Assembly: GCA_964369235.1 (NCBI GenBank)
Contig: CAYJEQ010000025.1
Span: forward strand, 1-31,680
Direction of reading: 5' to 3'
From: CAYJEQ01 sp964369235
GTDB lineage: Bacteria; Bacillota; Clostridia; Oscillospirales; Ruminococcaceae
DNA length: 31,680 bases
Shown here one piece after another: positions 9,619 through 16,602 of the stretch. Position 1 is the first letter of the stretch. Every line of letters starts with the position of its first letter. The notes beneath the pieces are model-generated. The model saw only the letters and a list, made by a program, of their open reading frames with translations, made no database searches and was not told the DNA's origin. A program made the translations under genes and the position numbers.

Positions 9619-10548
9619 TTATCTAATCTTCTCGCAAATTCTTAGCTTAGCACTTTTGCTACGCTTATTGTTTTCTAGCTCTTCTTTAGTTGCTTCTATG
9701 GGTTTTTTGTTAATTAACTTAGCCCTTGGGGTGTTGCCACATACACAGATTGGAAAATCAGGTGGGCAGGTACATCCCTTACACAGTGAGGCAAATTTTT
9801 GTTTTACCATTCTGTCCTCTAGGGAGTGGAAGGTAATTATCACCATTCTTCCACCTACACTCAGTTTATCAAAAGCTGTATCCAAACATATAGATAAGCT
9901 ATCAAGCTCACTGTTTACTGCAATTCTTATTGCCTGAAATATTCTTTTAGCAGGATGTCCACCTTCTCGTCGTGCTGCTGCTGGAATAGAATTTCTAATT
10001 ATATCCACCAGCTCATGGGTTGTTTCTAAAGGTTTAATCTGTCGCTGTTTAATTATGTTATTAGCAATTGGCACCGAGAACTTCTCCTCGCCAAACTCTC
10101 TAAATATTCTTATTAAGTCCCCTCGCTCATAGCCGTTGACTATATCGTATGCCGAGGTACCTTTACCACTCATACGCATATCCAGTGGTGCATCTTGATG
10201 GTAGGAAAATCCTCTTTCTGCTGTGTCTAGCTGATGGGAGGATACCCCTAAATCCAAAAGTATTCCATCATAGCCCTCAAGGTCTAGATTTTCTATAACC
10301 TGTACCATGTTGGAAAAATCACTTTCTATTACCTGTGCCACAGGATATGGTGATAATCTCTGGGTAGCTACTTTTATAGCTGTTGGGTCTTTATCTAAGG
10401 CAATAAGTCTGCCTGTGGTAAGTTTCTTTGCAATTTCTACCGAATGACCTGCGCCACCTGCGGTACCATCTATATATGTTTTTGTAGGATCAATATTTAA
10501 TCCTTCTATGCACTCGTTAAGTAGCACTGATATATGGTTAAATTCCAT
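9619..10548 (-). CDS. rsmH: RsmH (MraW), 16S rRNA m4C1402 methyltransferase
   Basis: This SAM-dependent enzyme methylates N4 of C1402 in the 16S rRNA decoding centre. The 309-aa product matches the family length. It opens with HISVLLNECIEGL, followed by the SAM-binding YIDGTAGGAGHS (about 25-36), ALDKDPTA, LLDLGVSSHQLD, the AERGFSYHQDAPLDMRM block and a C-terminal cysteine-containing segment (CKGCTCPPDFPICVCG). The start ATG follows AAGAAAGGATGACCA. It is the second gene of the dcw operon, directly after mraZ with a gap of under 20 bp, so it shares the mraZ promoter. Confidence 0.97.
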   Translation of the reverse strand: MEFNHISVLLNECIEGLNIDPTKTYIDGTAGGAGHSVEIAKKLTTGRLIALDKDPTAIKVATQRLSPYPVAQVIESDFSNMVQVIENLDLEGYDGILLDLGVSSHQLDTAERGFSYHQDAPLDMRMSGKGTSAYDIVNGYERGDLIRIFREFGEEKFSVPIANNIIKQRQIKPLETTHELVDIIRNSIPAAARREGGHPAKRIFQAIRIAVNSELDSLSICLDTAFDKLSVGGRMVIITFHSLEDRMVKQKFASLCKGCTCPPDFPICVCGNTPRAKLINKKPIEATKEELENNKRSKSAKLRICEKIR

Positions 10549-10565
10549 TATGTGGTCATCCTTTC

Positions 10566-10985
10566 TTATATATTTATCCCTAGCTCGTCCATCATTTCAG
10601 CCATTTCATCGTCATCAATCTCGTTCATCAGAACATCGAATCTATTGGCATCCCATATTTCCACACAGTTGCCTAGACCGATTACAACTACATCTTTTTC
10701 TAGTTCTGCATAGCTGCGAAGGTTTTGAGGGATAATTATTCTGCCCTGCTTGTCTGTTTCTACATTACAAACACCGGACATAAACTTTCTTCTCATATTT
10801 CTCGAACGCTGGGTGGAGGCTGCTAATTTCTCCATAACCTTGTCCCATTCTTCCTGATGGTATACAACTATACAGTTGTCCATACCCCTTGTTAGAACAA
10901 AGCTATCTGTTAGTATCTCACGAAATTTAACAGGGAAGTTAATACGCCCCTTAGCATCTATAGTATGTCTATATTCGCCTTGCAT
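10566..10985 (-). CDS. mraZ: MraZ, transcriptional regulator of the dcw operon
   Basis: A 139-aa protein with two tandem SpoVT/AbrB-like swapped-hairpin DNA-binding units: residues 1-50 (YRHTIDAKGRINFPVKFRE) and about 78-125 (CNVETDKQGRIIIPQNLRSYAELEKDVVVIG). The repeated DxKGRI/DKQGRI signature is typical of MraZ. The family is known to bind short direct repeats upstream of its own gene and modulate the dcw operon. Four 10-bp repeats with GTGG cores lie at 11021-11060, just upstream of this gene and just downstream of its predicted promoter, in line with autoregulation. The start ATG follows AGAGAGGTGAG. Identification is secure. Confidence 0.97.
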   Translation of the reverse strand: MQGEYRHTIDAKGRINFPVKFREILTDSFVLTRGMDNCIVVYHQEEWDKVMEKLAASTQRSRNMRRKFMSGVCNVETDKQGRIIIPQNLRSYAELEKDVVVIGLGNCVEIWDANRFDVLMNEIDDDEMAEMMDELGINI

Positions 10986-11020
10986 TGTAAAAACTCACCT
11001 CTCTCTAGTTTAGGGTGATT

Positions 11021-11060
11021 TAAACCATTTCAAACCACTTTACACCACTTTCCACCACTT
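11021..11060 (-). promoter_or_regulatory. Four-repeat putative MraZ operator
   Basis: On the minus strand four consecutive 10-mers read GTGGTGGAAA, GTGGTGTAAA, GTGGTTTGAA and ATGGTTTAAA, so a GTGG core recurs exactly once per helical turn. MraZ of other bacteria is known to bind several short direct repeats of this kind upstream of its gene. The array begins at the predicted transcription start (about 11062), where bound protein would block initiation or early elongation. Binding by this MraZ is inferred, not shown. Confidence 0.8.
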
Positions 11061-11068
11061 GTTCTTTT

Positions 11069-11097
11069 ATTATATAGGTTTTTTATAATAAAATCAA
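11069..11097 (-). promoter_or_regulatory. Promoter of the dcw operon (mraZ)
   Basis: The minus strand reads TTGATT (11097-11092), a 17-bp spacer and TATAAT (11074-11069), a near-consensus vegetative promoter. The predicted start at about 11062 gives a 5' leader of roughly 77 bases to mraZ. It is the only strong promoter recognised upstream of the nine dcw genes. Confidence 0.82.
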
Positions 11098-11400
11098 TAG
11101 AATTGAGATTAAAATTACATATTTAATAAGTTACAGTTTGGTAACAAAAAACAGGATTTTGACCTTTGACCTGATAAATTTGTGTTTCAGTGATAGTAAA
11201 AGAACATATTTTCGTAATAAAACCTAGTTGGGATTTTAGTAATTTTTGTATATTATGCCATGATTATAAAAAAGTCAAGTTTTTGCTAATATCCTTAAGG
11301 TAACCTGTAAACTCCTGTAAAAATTTGTATGTGTAACGAAAAACCTGTAGTTTTTCTTTGGGGAAAAACGCAAGTTTTTTGTGGAAAATCTGTGGAAAAC
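11098..11400. other. Intergenic stretch between divergent mraZ and thiT promoters
   Basis: This AT-rich stretch has no supportable gene. Two TGTGGAAAA words (11380-11388 and 11391-11399) sit eleven bases apart just before the thiT promoter; on the other strand they read TTTTCCACA, one mismatch from a DnaA box. CCTGTA words recur near 11309, 11323 and 11345. Nothing else recognisable was seen. Confidence 0.6.
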
Positions 11401-11429
11401 TTGACTTTATATTTAATTTATTGTATAAT
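11401..11429 (+). promoter_or_regulatory. Promoter of the TPP riboswitch-thiT unit
   Basis: TTGACT (11401-11406), a 17-bp spacer and TATAAT (11424-11429) form a near-consensus vegetative promoter. The predicted start at about 11436 is roughly 30 bases before the riboswitch core. Confidence 0.85.
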
Positions 11430-11456
11430 TATTTCTGGCGATAAATATAACACAAT

Positions 11457-11550
11457 CTAATAATGGGGAGCTGGTAATCGAGCTGGCTGAGAGTTGAGGT
11501 ATTCCTCATAACCCTTAAACTGATCCAGATAATGCTGGCGTAGTGAAATA
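11457..11550 (+). ncRNA. TPP (THI-element) riboswitch
   Basis: The conserved TPP aptamer signatures occur in order: GGGGAGC at 11465-11471, GCTGAGAG at 11486-11493, ACCCTT at 11511-11516, CTGATC near 11520 and AGATAATGCTGGCGTAGTGAA at 11528-11548. It binds thiamine pyrophosphate and is followed by a terminator hairpin (11569-11603) and thiT, so thiamine pyrophosphate should switch off transcription of the transporter gene. Confidence 0.95.
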
Positions 11551-11568
11551 TATAGAATTATTATGTCT

Positions 11569-11603
11569 ACACCTGCAAGGATTTTGCAGGTGTTTTCTGT
11601 TTT
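11569..11603 (+). terminator. Riboswitch expression-platform terminator
   Basis: A 10-bp stem ACACCTGCAA / TTGCAGGTGT encloses a five-base loop and is followed by TTTCTGTTTT. It stands between the TPP aptamer and the thiT ribosome site, so it is the likely intrinsic terminator controlled by ligand binding. Confidence 0.85.
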
Positions 11604-11664
11604 GATCAGGTGTTTTATCGTAAAATCCCTATTTTCTAGGGAAAATATGAAAGGAATGATCATT

Positions 11665-12243
11665 ATGAGAAACCAAAAAACCAAAATCCTTGTGGAAGCC
11701 TCCCTATTAGTAGCAATTTCAATTGTTCTAAGCTATGTAAAATTCGAAGCAGCTTGGGCTAATGGAGGTTCGGTAACAGCTGCCTCTATGGCACCTATAG
11801 TTATTCTATCCCTTCGCCATGGATGGAAATGGGGTGTTATGGGAGGGGTTACCCATTCCCTAATACTTACCCTTATGCAAGGTATTGCCTCACCACCAAC
11901 CCGTACACTTCTTTATTTCGCTATGGCTATAGCCCTTGATTGCGTTATTGCTTACGGTGTAGTAGGTCTTGCCTCCCTATTCACCAAAAAAGCCACCAAA
12001 CTAACCTGTATAACTGCCACAGCAGTAGTAATGACTCTAAAACTTATTACTCACATAATATCCGGTGTTATAGTATGGGGTGCCTATGCTCCAGAAGGTA
12101 TGTCGGTACTATGGTACTCCACTGCATACAACTGTGGTTACATGATTCCCGAGATTATAATAACCTCTGGTATGGTTGCTGTACTGCTGCCAATTCTTAA
12201 TAAGAATTTTACTATAGGTAAATCTACAGAAATTGCCGCTTAG
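11665..12243 (+). CDS. thiT: ThiT, thiamine-specific S component of an ECF transporter
   Basis: This membrane substrate-binding subunit captures thiamine and works with shared EcfA/EcfA'/EcfT energy subunits encoded elsewhere. The 192-aa protein has about six hydrophobic segments and family-typical stretches: an N-terminal LVEASLLVAISIVLSYVKFE, then SMAPIVILSLRHGWKWGVMGGV and a C-terminal YNCGYMIPEIIITSGM. A longer frame extends upstream to 11563 but runs through the riboswitch terminator. The ATG at 11665 has GAAAGGAATGATCATT immediately before it. The upstream TPP riboswitch independently supports the thiamine assignment. It appears monocistronic, with a hairpin terminator candidate at 12405-12450. 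Confidence 0.95.
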   Translation: MRNQKTKILVEASLLVAISIVLSYVKFEAAWANGGSVTAASMAPIVILSLRHGWKWGVMGGVTHSLILTLMQGIASPPTRTLLYFAMAIALDCVIAYGVVGLASLFTKKATKLTCITATAVVMTLKLITHIISGVIVWGAYAPEGMSVLWYSTAYNCGYMIPEIIITSGMVAVLLPILNKNFTIGKSTEIAA

Positions 12244-12404
12244 TAAATTAATCTTTCTGGGCATGGCTATACTCTCTTACTTTTCTAAAGTAGCGCTGCT
12301 ATCCCTCTTACTTTTCTAAAGTATAGAAATTATATCTATCCGACTATATACCTTACTCCTTACTTTTCTAAAGTAACAAACCAGTTTTAGTATATATAGT
12401 TATT

Positions 12405-12450
12405 CCCCACTACTTCTTTAGGTAAAGCCAAAGAAACAGTGGGGATTTTT
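12405..12450 (+). terminator. Terminator candidate downstream of thiT
   Basis: The stem CCCCACT / AGTGGGG (12405-12411, 12438-12444) has inner pairing TTCTTT / AAAGAA and a following ATTTTTG tail. It lies about 160 bp after the thiT stop codon. Confidence 0.6.
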
Positions 12451-12607
12451 GATTTGCGGGTTTGGGTAGGTGTGGTGGCTTGGTTATGTGTCTTTCCTCT
12501 TATTTTCTTTAGTATAGGTAGGTTTTCTTTTAGAGATATGGCTGTCTATCTTCCTTTTGGTCTTTTGAAGACACACGAATATACCCATATTCCATTTCTA
12601 ATCCTCC

Positions 12608-12665
12608 TATCAATAAAACAAAACCCCACCTTTTCTTTGGCTTTACCCAAAGGAATGGTGGGGTT
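12608..12665 (-). terminator. Terminator candidate downstream of the papain-like gene
   Basis: On the minus strand AACCCCACC pairs with GGTGGGGTT (12665-12657 with 12630-12622), with an inner CTTTGG / CCAAAG stem, followed by a T-rich tail (TTTGTTTTATTG). It faces the thiT terminator, giving convergent termination. Confidence 0.6.
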
Positions 12666-12828
12666 AACTGTAATTCAGATAATAGGTTTTTCTTAGATGT
12701 TTAGGTAAAATTCTTTAGTGTTTCAAACCATAAGACAGTTGCTTTTTGTTTCTTTTTAGCCAAAAAGAAATCCTTTGCTACTTTAGAAAAGTAGGTGCTA
12801 TGACTAAACTTTAGCATTATAATCCTAC

Positions 12829-13908
12829 CTACACCGTCTGCACTTCTATCTCCTCTGACAGGTGGATTATCTCTACAAATTCCAGTTTTCTATCGTAATC
12901 TAGCTCGATTAAGTCTGTAGGTTTAACCTCCATATGGGATTTTATAAAGTAGTTAGCCTCTACGGAAACCAAAAGGCTGTAAACAAACTGGGAGCAGAAC
13001 ATAATATTGGGCTTAGATGCCTTTCTAATAGCTAAGCCAATTAGATTGTAAGCACTTCCCTCATTATTAATTTGCTTTACCTTTTCTATCATTTTGCTTT
13101 TCTGCTCTGTGGTAACAGCTAGGCGATACACTCTAATAGAAGCATCATCTTTTTTAAAGAAATACTCCATAAGCTCAGGATTTAGTCCTGGTGGGGAGAT
13201 TTTTTCCCCTCCATTATAGCTTATTAGGGTTTTAAGCTCTCGGTCAAAGGAGATGGAGGCGTGATTATATGGTTTATTAGTAAATACACCAATAACATTA
13301 CCTGCTGCACTACCTGTGTCGGAAAGCACAATGTAAATATAGGGATCATCTAAGGAGTTATCAAGATTTTCAATAAAACCATCACTTAAAGTGTCCTTGG
13401 TTACATAGCTGGACACACCATTTCTCGGTAGGTCAGTTACTATCTCTTTTACCACTGATGGGGTAATTACCTTACCTGCTTTTTCTATAGCTCTTGCAGT
13501 AGATTCTATTCTACCTTTAAACCTTCTTATATCTTCAAAGGATATACATTCCTCATCAATTACCCTGAATATCTGTAGCTGTTCATGGCGTTTTAATATG
13601 TAATACTCTAGTGTAAAGGATATTATTACTAGGAAGATAGTAGCTATTCTCTCTCTGGCACTCCAATCACTAAAAAATACAAAGGACATAATTAGCATTA
13701 GGATTACCGACTGAAAAAGGGCTACTACAAATCTATCTCTAAATCGCTGATGGGATTTAATAATAGTAGTTGTCAGCAGTGATATAACAAAGGTATATAT
13801 AACTGTATGCAGTGAAATATTAACTATATAGTCACTTACAAAAAGAGTTATAAACAAAGCAAAAGCAAGAAGTACAAGTTCAAATATTTTCTTTGGTGAC
13901 TGTAGCAC
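12829..13908 (-). CDS. Membrane protein with permuted papain-like (YiiX/NlpC-P60-type) domain
   Basis: A 359-aa protein of uncharacterised function. Residues 10-105 hold about four membrane helices; 106-185 form a soluble, partly helical linker. The C-terminal domain (about 188-345) begins YIYIVLSDTGSAAG, carries a histidine in KPYNHASISFD (H216) and a cysteine in MFCSQFVYSLL (C305). Histidine before cysteine is the order of circularly permuted papain-like hydrolases such as the YaeF/YiiX and LRAT-like families, which act on amide or ester bonds. The real substrate is unknown. It starts at GTG with an AAGGAGCGAG ribosome site and follows lysS after about 90 bp. Fold assignment is from motif order and would need profile searches. 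Confidence 0.7.
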   Translation of the reverse strand: MLQSPKKIFELVLLAFALFITLFVSDYIVNISLHTVIYTFVISLLTTTIIKSHQRFRDRFVVALFQSVILMLIMSFVFFSDWSARERIATIFLVIISFTLEYYILKRHEQLQIFRVIDEECISFEDIRRFKGRIESTARAIEKAGKVITPSVVKEIVTDLPRNGVSSYVTKDTLSDGFIENLDNSLDDPYIYIVLSDTGSAAGNVIGVFTNKPYNHASISFDRELKTLISYNGGEKISPPGLNPELMEYFFKKDDASIRVYRLAVTTEQKSKMIEKVKQINNEGSAYNLIGLAIRKASKPNIMFCSQFVYSLLVSVEANYFIKSHMEVKPTDLIELDYDRKLEFVEIIHLSEEIEVQTV

Positions 13909-13939
13909 AAACTCGCTCCTTCACAAAATTTCTTTATAA

Positions 13940-13973
13940 TACAAAGCTGTAGACATAATTTAAGTCCACAGCT
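13940..13973 (-). terminator. Terminator candidate downstream of lysS
   Basis: AGCTGTAGAC (13945-13954) and GTCCACAGCT (13964-13973) form a 10-base stem with one mismatch. The minus-strand tail TTTGTATTAT is moderately T-rich. It sits between lysS and the papain-like gene, and may only attenuate. Confidence 0.5.
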
Positions 13974-13995
13974 CTGTCAGTATCTTTAGCAAATA

Positions 13996-15507
13996 TTATT
14001 GCTGATTTAATGGTTTCATTGTTGGGAATAGGATTACATCTCTAATAGATGGGGAGTCAGTTAGCATCATAACAAATCTGTCGATACCGATACCAATACC
14101 ACCTGTAGGAGGTAGACCATGTTCTAGTGCTGTAATGAAATCATCGTCCATATCAGATGCTTCATCATCACCCTGAGCCTTCATCTCTAGCTGATGCATA
14201 AATCTTTCCTTCTGATCAATTGGATCATTAAGCTCGGAGAAACCATTAGCATACTCTCTACCCATAATAAACAGCTCAAAACGCTCGGTATATCTTGGGT
14301 CAGAAGCTTTCTTCTTAGCTAGTGGAGAAATCTCTACAGGATGCTCCATAACAAAGGTTGGCTGAATTAGTTTTTCCTCAACAAACTGCTCGAAGAATAG
14401 GTTTAGAATATCGCCAATACCATGACGGTTTTCAAACTCTACATGATGTTCCTTAGCAATTTTTCTAGCTTCTTCTAGGTCGGTAATAGCGCTAAAGTCC
14501 ACACCAGCGTGTTCCTTAACACCGTCAACCATAGTAATTCTAGCAAATGGTTTCTCTAGGTCAAGTTCCTGTCCTGTGTAGGTAATCTGAGCTGTGCCTA
14601 GTACCTTATTAGATACATCACGCATTAGCTCCTCACAGATATTCATCATACCGATGTAGTCTGTGTATGCTTCGTAAAACTCAATCATTGTAAACTCAGG
14701 ATTATGTCTTGTGGACATACCTTCATTTCTAAATACTCTACTTAGCTCGTAAACCTTATCAAATCCACCTACTACCAGTCTTTTTAGTGGTAGCTCTAGG
14801 GCGATACGCATATACATATCAATATCTAGTGCGTTGTGGTGGGTGATAAATGGTCTTGCAGATGCACCACCTGCAATGCTCTGTAGCACAGGAGTTTCAA
14901 CCTCTAGATAACCTCTGTCATCTAGGAAGTTTCTAACCTCTCTGATTATTTTAGAACGCTTTACAAATGTTTCCTTAACATCTGGATTAGCGATTAGATC
15001 TAGGTAACGCTGACGGTATCTAGCATCTGTATCCTTTAGTCCATGCCATTTTTCTGGCAGAGGACGAAGGGATTTAGATAGCAGTGTTAGCTTAAGGGCT
15101 TTAATGGAGATTTCGCCTTTCTTTGTACGGAAAACCTCACCGTCAATACCTACGATATCGCCAATGTCCCATCTGCCAAACTCAGCATACTCTTCTTCGC
15201 CAACTTCATTCATCTTAACATAAATCTGAATTCTGCCAGATGTATCACGGATATCGATAAAGTTAGCTTTACCCATATCTCTCCAGCTAGTAATACGACC
15301 AGCTACAGCAACTGTTTTGCCTTCGTATTCTTCTTCAAATTTTTCTACTATATCCTTAGCATAAGCGTTTACGCCAAATGTTGTCTGGTTAAATGGATCA
15401 ATGCCTCTTTCCTGTAGATCTTTCAGCTTATCTCTTCTTATCTGAAGTATCTCTGACAGTTCCTGGCCATTATCTTCTTGTTCTAGAATTTCAGGATTAT
15501 TGCTCAT
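13996..15507 (-). CDS. lysS: Lysyl-tRNA synthetase, class II
   Basis: This enzyme charges tRNA-Lys with lysine in the cytoplasm. The 503-aa protein has the N-terminal OB-fold anticodon-binding domain (about 60-160, including VAVAGRITSWRDMGKANFIDIRD) and the class II catalytic core. Motif 2 is FRNEGMSTRHNPEFTMIEFYEAY and motif 3 is GIGIGIDRFVMMLTD near the C-terminus. Length and motifs match bacterial LysS throughout. The ATG follows AGAGGAGAAC. A candidate promoter (15558-15585) lies just upstream, so it is probably transcribed separately from the glycosylase gene before it. Confidence 0.97.
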   Translation of the reverse strand: MSNNPEILEQEDNGQELSEILQIRRDKLKDLQERGIDPFNQTTFGVNAYAKDIVEKFEEEYEGKTVAVAGRITSWRDMGKANFIDIRDTSGRIQIYVKMNEVGEEEYAEFGRWDIGDIVGIDGEVFRTKKGEISIKALKLTLLSKSLRPLPEKWHGLKDTDARYRQRYLDLIANPDVKETFVKRSKIIREVRNFLDDRGYLEVETPVLQSIAGGASARPFITHHNALDIDMYMRIALELPLKRLVVGGFDKVYELSRVFRNEGMSTRHNPEFTMIEFYEAYTDYIGMMNICEELMRDVSNKVLGTAQITYTGQELDLEKPFARITMVDGVKEHAGVDFSAITDLEEARKIAKEHHVEFENRHGIGDILNLFFEQFVEEKLIQPTFVMEHPVEISPLAKKKASDPRYTERFELFIMGREYANGFSELNDPIDQKERFMHQLEMKAQGDDEASDMDDDFITALEHGLPPTGGIGIGIDRFVMMLTDSPSIRDVILFPTMKPLNQQ

Positions 15508-15557
15508 TATGTTCTCCTCTTTTCACTTTGTCATTAACACAAATTTATACATCTATC

Positions 15558-15585
15558 ATTATACAGCATTTTTAAAAAAATACAA
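15558..15585 (-). promoter_or_regulatory. Candidate lysS promoter
   Basis: The minus strand reads TTGTAT (15585-15580), a 16-bp spacer and TATAAT (15563-15558), about 50 bp upstream of the lysS ATG. The -10 box is perfect and the -35 box has two mismatches. Confidence 0.5.
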
Positions 15586-15594
15586 GTGGTATAG

Positions 15595-16443
15595 CTATTT
15601 TTCCACCGAAGCAAATGCCTCTGGACATACTCTAGCATAATGGAATATATACTGCTGTACAATACCAGCATAGGGCATACACTCCTGTGGTAATCCCTGT
15701 GGGAACAGCTCTGCCATTGCTCGCTTTATCCACACATCTACTGGGAAACAGTCCACTCTACCAAATCCAAATAATAAGGCACAATCAGCAACCTTAACCC
15801 CTACACCTACTATTTTGGTAAGTTCTTTCCTTGCTTCTTCCAGTGGCAGACTGTTTACATAGCCTAGATCAATCTCACCAGAGGCTACCTTAGTAGCTGC
15901 ATCTATTATATATCTAGCTCTAAATCCACTTCTCAGTGGTGCAAGATCTTCCACTGTTAGAGTAGCAAGTTTTTCAGCTGTAGGAAAACTGTAATGACCA
16001 TCTCCTAAGTCCTGTCCAAATTCACTACAAAGTCTTTCGATAATGCCTTTTATTCTTTTGATATTATTATTCTGACTTACTATAAAGCTGCATAGGGCTT
16101 CCCATGAATCCTGTTTAAGCACCCTTATTCCTGGGGCAAATCCCACAGCTTTTGCCAGTGCTTCGTCCTTTACTGCAATAGCTTTTATAGCACTGTAATC
16201 TCTATCTAAATCAAAATACTCCTTCCAAAAATTATTATAATCCTCTAAGGATATATTATGAAGAGTTATAGTATTATCTTTTTTTGATATGTGGCATATT
16301 TTATCAGTTACCACACCAACAAAGCTATTATCTGGCTGTTTTACCCAACGAAATGCCTGTCCACAGTCTAGGGTTTCCTCTAGTGCAAAATCTATTACAT
16401 CTTCTAGTATAATGTTATTATCTTTCACCGATACTTTTATCAT
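15595..16443 (-). CDS. 8-oxoguanine DNA glycosylase, OGG1 type (HhH-GPD family)
   Basis: This base-excision repair enzyme removes 8-oxoguanine and can nick abasic sites. The 282-aa protein has an N-terminal OGG-like domain (about 1-110; FALEETLDCGQAFRW resembles the OGG1 N-domain), then the HhH-GPD domain. The stretch CSFIVSQNNNIKRIKGIIERLC matches the OGG1 NNN motif, and VGVGVKVADC holds the catalytic lysine K217. PVDVW supplies the aspartate D236. Both catalytic residues are therefore present. A longer frame reaches 16491, but AAGAAGGAGAG lies just before the ATG at 16443. It is close to the eukaryotic-like OGG1 branch found in Clostridia, not MutM or MutY. Confidence 0.92.
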   Translation of the reverse strand: MIKVSVKDNNIILEDVIDFALEETLDCGQAFRWVKQPDNSFVGVVTDKICHISKKDNTITLHNISLEDYNNFWKEYFDLDRDYSAIKAIAVKDEALAKAVGFAPGIRVLKQDSWEALCSFIVSQNNNIKRIKGIIERLCSEFGQDLGDGHYSFPTAEKLATLTVEDLAPLRSGFRARYIIDAATKVASGEIDLGYVNSLPLEEARKELTKIVGVGVKVADCALLFGFGRVDCFPVDVWIKRAMAELFPQGLPQECMPYAGIVQQYIFHYARVCPEAFASVEK

Positions 16444-16533
16444 GTAGATACTCTCCTTCTTTAAAACTATTTTCTTAATATTAAAATTCAAGCTGTTACA
16501 ATAAAATAGATACCAGTAAACACAACTTGATTA

Positions 16534-16574
16534 TTGCCACTTAACCCTCGCTTAAAGCGAGGGTTAAGTGGCAA
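16534..16574. terminator. Perfect 20-bp inverted repeat after the sortase gene
   Basis: TTGCCACTTAACCCTCGCTT (16534-16553) is followed, after one base, by its exact reverse complement (16555-16574). It lies about 30 bp downstream of the sortase stop codon on the minus strand. A terminator is the simplest reading, but neither strand has a clear T tract, so protection of an mRNA end or a mobile-element remnant remain possible. Confidence 0.5.
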
Positions 16575-16602
16575 ATTATATATTACTACAATATATTATC
16601 TA

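Larger units (their letters stand above)
12244..12828. repeat. Gene-free repeat and hairpin block between thiT and the papain-like gene
   Basis: A 17-base word, CTTACTTTTCTAAAGTA, occurs three times in direct orientation (12276-12292, 12307-12323, 12359-12375). A close inverted copy lies at 12779-12794. The word is itself near-palindromic (TACTTT...AAAGTA). Two GGTAAAGCC-containing hairpins face each other at 12405-12444 and 12622-12665; their 24-base arms 12421-12444 and 12624-12647 match in inverted orientation at 22 positions. TGTGTCTT (12487-12494) and AAGACACA (12568-12575) add a nested inverted pair. Another stem, TTTCTTTTT / AAAAAGAAA, is at 12750-12771. An 85-codon open frame at 12439-12696 runs through these hairpins and is judged spurious. 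Confidence 0.7.

Noticed and set aside
11563..11664. N-terminal extension of ThiT
   Set aside because: The extension would be encoded by the riboswitch terminator hairpin; the ATG at 11665 has an ideal ribosome site.
12276..12375. A CRISPR array from the CTTACTTTTCTAAAGTA repeats
   Set aside because: There are only three direct copies of 17 bases with unequal spacing (31 and 52) and no cas genes nearby.
12439..12696. An 85-codon open frame between thiT and the papain-like gene, with hydrophobic stretches
   Set aside because: It runs through two terminator-like hairpins and their repeat arms, has no good ribosome site, and its protein sequence mirrors the repeats.
15393..15575. A small plus-strand frame at the start of lysS
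   Set aside because: It is antisense to the conserved lysS N-terminus and has no ribosome site.
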